Assembly (NCBI GenBank): GCA_015657535.1
Contig: JADHZB010001007.1
Coordinates: 6,417-48,874, forward strand
Direction: 5' to 3'
DNA from: Nephromyces sp. MM_2019
Lineage: Eukaryota; Apicomplexa; Aconoidasida; Nephromycida
DNA: 42,458 nt
Shown: positions 36,501 to 42,458 of the stretch, in pieces
How the letters are laid out: every line of letters starts with the position of its first letter
Numbering within the stretch: the stretch's first letter is position 1
The notes under the pieces: model-generated
What the model saw: only the letters and a program-made list of their open reading frames with translations
Database searches by the model: none
What the model was told of the DNA's origin: nothing
Program-made: the position numbers and the translations under genes

Positions 36501-36965
36501 TTATTGTAGCCTTTTCGTATTATTGTTTCCCTCAACTGCTATGCCTCTATTTTTCCCCTCTATATTTTCTCTTTCTCACTATTTTTTTAACTCTTTCTAT
36601 TATTTCCTTTCTATGAATCTATGTTTCTCTCTATTACCATTCCTAAATTATACCCCCTTCCTTTCTCTCGCTCTCTATTTTTTCCCCTCAATTATTTTCC
36701 TTACAAATTCTTCTACATGATTCATTTAGCCTAGAATATTTTTTCTATTGTTTACATTTATATTAAATAAGATTAACCGATAATTAGCTCTGAAAATTGT
36801 AAAGAATATATTACACTGATTAATCTAAATTATATTATGAAATCCATTTAGGTAACAAATTGTAAAGGTTCAGGTAAGCAGAATTCTGATAACTCATTGG
36901 AAAAGAAGTTCTCAGAACTTGATCAAAAGATTTCTTCATTATTTTTTGCAAACACTGAAACATAA
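33538..36965 (+). CDS. OST1: Ribophorin I / oligosaccharyltransferase subunit OST1, nine exons
   Basis: Exons 33538-34243, 34308-34480, 34539-34754, 34879-35076, 35139-35322, 35504-35774, 35834-35937, 36252-36460 and 36852-36965 join in phase to 724 residues. It is a subunit of the ER oligosaccharyltransferase that N-glycosylates nascent proteins. A signal peptide (about 1-28, hydrophobic LYLIVLV core) starts the chain. Family motifs include YYLGRPYTPMPEE, SPY, ISPWGWN..ENYTVHNEAAHLKG, PILGGWKAIFNF and LPFGARNI. A single membrane helix (about 556-577, IIIFLLILYALYLAF) ends in exon 6, and a cytosolic tail of about 145 residues follows in exons 7-9. Animal and plant ribophorin I have such a tail; yeast Ost1 (476 aa) does not. 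Splicing continues past an apparent stop at 35778 because the donor cg|GTAATA joins in phase to exon 7. Exons 1-6 are certain, and 7-9 are well supported by phase. Confidence 0.92.
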
Positions 36966-38221
36966 TGGCTATAATAACTAAAAGTGCTCCGAAAGTACTT
37001 TTTTTAATTATTTGAGTCTTCTATTTATAATCTTTCAATATTCAATTATTTTCGAAAGCTCACTTATTTACTTAGTGTTTTCAGAGATTCATGAAAAATG
37101 ACAACAATTAGAGAAAGAAAAAACTAGAAAACTAAAAGAGAAACAAAAGTAGAGAAAAAAAATTCGATTTTACATTTCAATCAGAAATAAATTTTTATTA
37201 TTATATAGTTAAACTCATTTTTGTTTGTGCCCACACTTATAACATTATTTAAATAATCAACATAAAATCCTGTTACGATTTTTTTATTATAACTTGTAAT
37301 CTTTAATTTTGATAAATAAAATCATTGAATTAAACGAATCAACTTTATTAAGATTTACATATTAATATAAATTGATGAAGGAAATGAGATGTATATTTCA
37401 TATAAATTGAATTGCAAGATGGATTTAGCTAATTTTATAATTAGAATATCCTTCATTTGCCTTTGTTTTTTTAATTTACAAATATATATATATATTTGTT
37501 AATATTATAAGAATAGAAAATATACTTTCTAAAATTATGTGAAAATCTTTATTATCATGCATTTACTATATACCACACATATATATATGTATTTTGAATA
37601 TAACATTGATTCTGATTTAGTTGAATAAACATTAATTTGATTGCTAACTCAAATTTGAACCACAAACACATCACCTAAATAGACACAATCTCCTATATAG
37701 AGTTATTTACACATATATATATATATATATCGTTAAACATAGTAGAAGACTCACATAAAACAACTAATCCCACCCATATATTATATGCATACTTACACAA
37801 GAACTTACATATTCGATCACACATTTCCGCTTACGTTCACAAACATATAAGCGCACACATACATTTGTTCACATTAAATTGATATATAGACAAATACACA
37901 TATTCACACCAACATGCACCACGAATGAAACAAGATCTGTAATCAACTACCTCTTTTATCCACTAAGCACTTATTTTCGTTAATTGGTATACATATATAT
38001 CGACATAATAACCTACTATATATATTTTTATACATATATATATGAATGACACTTACATCAAATTGCTAAAAAAGGATGACATCACAAGAAAAAAGAAAAA
38101 AAAAAGTGTAGGTACACTCACATGTGAGCAATAAGTATCTTCTTCGTTGGTCTTGTTTTATCCAAGCTGTCGAATCAACCAAAGTATTAAAATTTAAACA
38201 CACTACAACTACTTCACAAAG
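36966..38221. other. Intergenic region, OST1 to RINT1-like gene
   Basis: About 1.26 kb of AT-rich DNA containing the OST1 3' UTR and the promoter side of the next gene. From about 37500 TA and CA runs become frequent again. No exon was recognised. Confidence 0.6.
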
Positions 38222-41200
38222 ATGTATACAAACATCTCAGACTCGAAAGAAAATGTCACACACACCAGTGTTAACACAACGGTGTCCAATGGTGATCACA
38301 CAAACCTGGTCCCAATGGGCGCAATTAGTGTCTCTGATTCCACTATTGATCTAATAAACCGACTCTTTCACAATACCACCCATCCACTCCTTGAACTCAC
38401 AGCTATCTTGGAACAGCTACGGAATATGATGCAGGAAGAGGAAGCACACAAGACCGGTGAGGAAGACATGGGTAAGTGCCAGCTGGGGAACTCAGAGATT
38501 GAGATATCTAGCGCAACATTAGACAACATCAGGACACTTTACGAGAAATATAAGAAATGGACCTATCTCAATGCAAGCATCAAGCTAGAGCTAGCTATCA
38601 ATGAAACAAACAGGAGCAAGAGTTTGAACCACATTGTTGGCTGTATATCTCTGTCACCTCACCTAACTGTTGATGACTTCAAAGATATTTACAAGAAGCT
38701 CGATCCTCACCTTGATGCCTTATACACAAAAAATTCCAATCAAGTCGAACTAAAACTCCAGGAAATCCATTGGGGTAAATTGGGCTGGCTCAAACAAAAC
38801 GGAGGTTTGGAGCTCCTGCTTAAGAATTTGGACCCTGCAGAATCTAATAGTTTACGGGATACCATTATAGACTCCTTGAGTTATCTTTTACTTGTTAAGA
38901 AATGCAAGATGTGCCTAACACGTGTGTATGACCAAATCCAAAGCAACAAAAAAATAGATGTTCGGTTTCTAATCCGAGATTTCAATGATCACACAATGAC
39001 CACAATCGAACAATGCCAATTTGTCTTTGAGACCAACATAGATCAATTATGGGGCTTTGAAGTAATTAGTGAGCCTATTATAGATGGTTTCAGGTATATT
39101 CCTACATGAGATTGATAAGTATGTGTACCAAATACTCTATATACAACCTCTAAGTCCTTTGAATCTGATACTTATGATCGTAGTATTGTTTATATTAGTT
39201 CTTATTTATAACACATTTTCCATTAGACATTCTATACAACACATTCTTCAAAATACCTTTTGTACACACACCAGCTAACACATTCTGTGTAACATATCCT
39301 GCACAAGACACACCACTTCATATATTTTTCACTATGAATACCATTCCATATATTTTATATAACACAGACCACTCCACACTCTCTACAACACACACCACTC
39401 CACACTCTCAATATAACACAAATCTCTTGACACACTCTTTACAACACACACCACTTCACTCACTATATACAGCACATACCATTGCTAAAATGATGCAAAT
39501 GTGTAATATGAATATATACAAATAATATAAGTACATGAGCTAATAGGAGGAATTACATTGATTATCTAAAGTTGTATAACAAGCATCTAAGTTTGATATT
39601 CGATATATAACTCATTGTACGATTTGATTTGAATGTAATCGTAATATAATATGTTCGTATATTCAGGAACCTCAAATATATAAGAAAGTAAAGTATGTGT
39701 GTGCCTATGTATACGTGTGTGTCTATGTGTGTTTGTATGTGTGCTTTGAGCTTGTGTAAAAACTTCCTTCCGCCCCCAAAAAATTTTTGTGATCTACACG
39801 TAAAATTATTTCATAGGCAACAATTCCAATCAAAATCAAGCACTCTCAACCGTTTGGATAAACCTGAATGGGCCTTTAGTTATATGCTTGATCAACTTGT
39901 TGAACATGGTACATGGCTATCAAAGAATTGGCCCCAAGCTATGATTATACCATCTTCTACCCTTATTAGTGATATAGATATTATACACTATGTAAAACAC
40001 ACACAATTAAGCAATATATCTCCTACATCTATGCTTGGACAGCTCTTATCTGATATCCTTGCAAATTTTTTTTTGATGAGGATAGAAGATATAACAAAGA
40101 GTGTACCTACACACAATTCTGTAACACCTGAAGATAAAAAGACTGTTAGGGATATTGAAAAAAAAAAAATTAAATATTTCTTCTCAGAAATTGGTATACT
40201 TACTAAAGATAATGAGATAAAAAAGATTGCTATTCAACAAATATTTACACACAAATCTAACACTACATCTCTGTTCTTACACACACTCGCCCAATTAATC
40301 AAACTCTATCCATTTTGGGAAGAATTTGATCGTGAGAATGCCCCAAATTTATTTCTTATGTTTAACAAAAATTGGGAGATTGATTTAAGCATTGAATTCC
40401 AGGTTACAAACACATACTACTTCATTTGAACTATATGTATATACATTAGTTTATGTGCTTTTAAACATACATTTTCAGATATATAAGATAACTCTACATA
40501 TATTTTTTTTCCTTTTTACGCACAAACACTCTATATACGTTTATACATCATATACATTAATCACACTTTCAATCTACCTGTTTAATTTCTTTTTATACAT
40601 CCTTGTATAAATCACATAAACCCACATAGAATATATATATATATATATAATTTTTCTTTTACACCAACCCAGTATCTACATTGCACACACAATTCACGCA
40701 TATTTTTTCCACACACACACACATACACAGACACACAATTTATATACACACAATCGACACATGCACATACATTTTGATTGTCTTTTCCTCAATAGTCTAA
40801 ACAGAAAACAGTGAGGTGTGGACTTCTTGATATTTGGCTAGAATTAGACCAACGCTCTATAACTACACACATTGAAAGAATTGTTTCTGAGCAAGGCCAC
40901 CTTGAACGTACAGAGGAAGAAATTTCATTAAATGACGACACACTCAAACAACCGTAATTCATTTTATTATAAATATATATATATATACACACATACATAG
41001 GATTTAGTTATATTGAAACAACCACTATCCATTTTATTTTACAAGCACATGTGATTTGGTATGACTGAAATAGCCATAATTTACTCTTACAAACACAAAC
41101 AACTTAGTTATCTCACACACACAAAATTTGTAAGACAAATAAATGCACCCATAAATTTATTAAACTAATACTCACACAACTTTATATATTAAAAAATACA

Positions 41201-42388
41201 CACACAACTTTATTAAACAAATACTCATCCAATTTTATTAAAAAAATACACACAGAACTTTACTAAACCATACACATATTTTATGTGTATGTACAGCTCA
41301 TTTCTTATACTTGTAAGAGATTTAATAACTTCATGTATATCGAGGATACAATTTGTTAAGGATGACGAATCTCTTCAAAAACTTATAGGTGTGTAAATAT
41401 ATTACATTATCAATTTGCACTCACTCACATACACACATACACACTCGCACACACACACACACACTTGTTTGTACGAAAATATATTAAACTATTAATTTAC
41501 ACAAACATTAGATATAACTGTATATTATTTTTTAATTTTTATAAATTTAATTAATATTCATAAATATACATACGATGTCATTGATGATTAATTTTTATAT
41601 ACACATATGATTGATCTCTTATTCATATATCCATGATACCTCCATATTTATATTTTTATGTGTGTGTAAATTGTGTGTAACTAATTTTGTATGTATCAAA
41701 TTCTATTAATGTGAACTTTACACATCTTAATTGTGTGCGCACAAAGAAATTTCACTTATGTAAATTATTTATATTTAAATTGTGTAAGTACATATAAATT
41801 TTTTATATACATGTAAATAATATATATATCAATTGTGTGTTCGTGCATTTAATAACCATTTATTATAATCCAGATGGGCTATTGTTATATACTATCAAAG
41901 AATTCAAAGAAATATTACGTAAAGAATGGAACTCATTAAATAACTTGTTAGACAACACAAAAGTTATTGGCGTTATATTAGATAATATTTATTTATTATT
42001 AGAATTCTTAAACCCTAGCACATTTATTTATTTTACACACATGGAAATAGTAAGTATCTTTTATATACACACGCATGCGTGTGTACGTATATATATTGTT
42101 GTATGTATATGAGAACATATATAAATATTTTTGTATATATAAATTTACATACTTATATATTTGTCTAGATATAAATATATATCTGTATATATGAATATCT
42201 ATCCTATATAATATATTCTTTTTTGTATGTAGGTAAATATATATATATATATACATATATATAATTGCGTGTGTATAAATATTTATATAAGATATATTTA
42301 CGTTTCACAAAAGGCTATACAATCTACCAAGGATATGGAGTCTAAGATGTTATCACGCCTAACTTCTGATTATACAGCATCTATACAG
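38222..42388 (+). CDS. RINT1: RINT1/TIP20-like vesicle-tethering protein, partial (3' end outside window)
   Basis: Exons 38222-39093, 39817-40402, 40796-40953, 41297-41388, 41874-42049 and 42314-42388 join in phase (2, 0, 2, 1, 0, 0) for 653 codons. A donor at 42389 leads out of the window. RINT1/Tip20 is a subunit of the Dsl1/NRZ complex that tethers Golgi-derived vesicles at the ER. Supporting features: an N-terminal region with helical content (exon 1); the family hallmark RLDKPEWAFSYMLDQLVEHG in exon 2 (the family has LxKPEWxxxxxLxWIxxH); WLELDQRSITTHIERIV in exon 3; and PSFLILVRDLI spanning exon 4, where relatives have PPS followed by a helix. The start is the first ATG after an in-frame stop. 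Exon 1 is clearly richer in G+C than exon 2. Exocyst-like tethers are weaker alternatives. The remaining exon(s) to the right are missing. Confidence 0.85.
39230..39490. repeat. Degenerate CA-rich tandem repeat in RINT1 intron 1
   Basis: Repeated imperfect units such as ACAACACACACCACTCCACAC, spaced about 25-35 bp, lie in the 39094-39816 intron. The open frame at 39334-39525 (Thr/His/Ser-rich) is a by-product. A UG-rich tract at 39691-39745 in the same intron is complementary. Confidence 0.7.
41160..41270. repeat. ~25 bp tandem repeat in RINT1 intron 3
   Basis: Five degenerate units of the type TTAAAMAAATACWCACACAACTTTA start at 41160, 41189, 41213, 41238 and 41263, within the 40954-41296 intron. 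Confidence 0.8.
42066..42085. repeat. 20-bp perfect palindrome
   Basis: TACACACGCA followed by its exact reverse complement TGCGTGTGTA, with no loop, in RINT1 intron 5 (42050-42313). The RNA could form a 10-bp hairpin or a self-dimer. Confidence 0.9.
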
Positions 42389-42458
42389 GTTATTTCTTTT
42401 TATACACTTTATTTTTTTATTTATACATATATATGTATATAAATATATATATGAATTA

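Noticed and set aside
36341..36720. Phe/Ser/Leu-rich frames after OST1 exon 8
   Set aside because: Read-through into a CT-rich intron (36461-36851).
38124..38354. Alternative frame overlapping the start of the RINT1-like gene
   Set aside because: Different frame from the 295-codon exon that joins in phase to the RINT1 hallmark. No supporting motif.

Overview
This window is nuclear DNA from an AT-rich, intron-rich unicellular eukaryote. Every coding region I could rebuild uses GT-AG spliceosomal introns and ordinary stop codons (TAA, TGA and TAG all occur as terminators), so it is neither bacterial nor ciliate-code DNA. The protein set fits an alveolate or apicomplexan-type protist best: an asparagine-rich PABP, a CTFxPxI-repeat protein of the kind common in alveolates, a zinc-fingerless Fpg and a Tctex-type dynein light chain. 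That placement is an inference and the species is not identified. No rRNA, tRNA, CRISPR array or transposase gene was seen.

Layout, left to right. 668-4030 (+) is a five-exon poly(A)-binding protein. Facing it, 6220-8828 (-) is a five-exon cytidine deaminase with two CDA domains. A 2.3 kb divergent gap with microsatellites follows. 11113-16111 (+) is a 13-exon CTFxPxI-repeat protein, convergent with 16635-19492 (-), an eight-exon plant/fungal-like formamidopyrimidine-DNA glycosylase. 20583-21469 (+) is a four-exon Tctex1-type dynein light chain, tail to tail with 21737-22803 (-), a five-exon VKOR. 23752-25182 (-) is a four-exon divergent mitochondrial carrier. 27289-30354 (-) is an intronless GBP/atlastin-type GTPase with a signal peptide. 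31321-32384 (-) is a five-exon orphan protein with tiny introns. 33538-36965 (+) is a nine-exon ribophorin I (OST1). 38222 to the right edge (+) is a RINT1/TIP20-like vesicle tether, cut by the window end.

Reading frames were joined across splice sites by requiring GT/AG borders and matching intron phase. Most models also restore known family motifs across the junctions. Models without a family to check against (the orphan protein and parts of the 13-exon gene) are less certain.

Some products share a compartment. VKOR (disulfide formation), OST1 (N-glycosylation), the GBP-like GTPase and RINT1 (Golgi-to-ER retrograde tethering) all act at or in the ER. CDA serves pyrimidine salvage, Fpg serves base-excision repair and PABP serves mRNA translation and stability. 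There is no sign of operons or co-regulation.

The most unusual features are these. (1) (CA)n-rich and (UG)n-rich tracts lie on opposite sides of PABP exons, so pre-mRNA introns could pair across exons. (2) The first domain of the tandem CDA has Met where the catalytic Glu should be. (3) A large GTPase is predicted to face the ER lumen and has an altered RD motif. (4) One orphan gene has four introns of only 50-52 nt. (5) A ~143 bp imperfect inverted repeat in intergenic DNA could encode a structured RNA.
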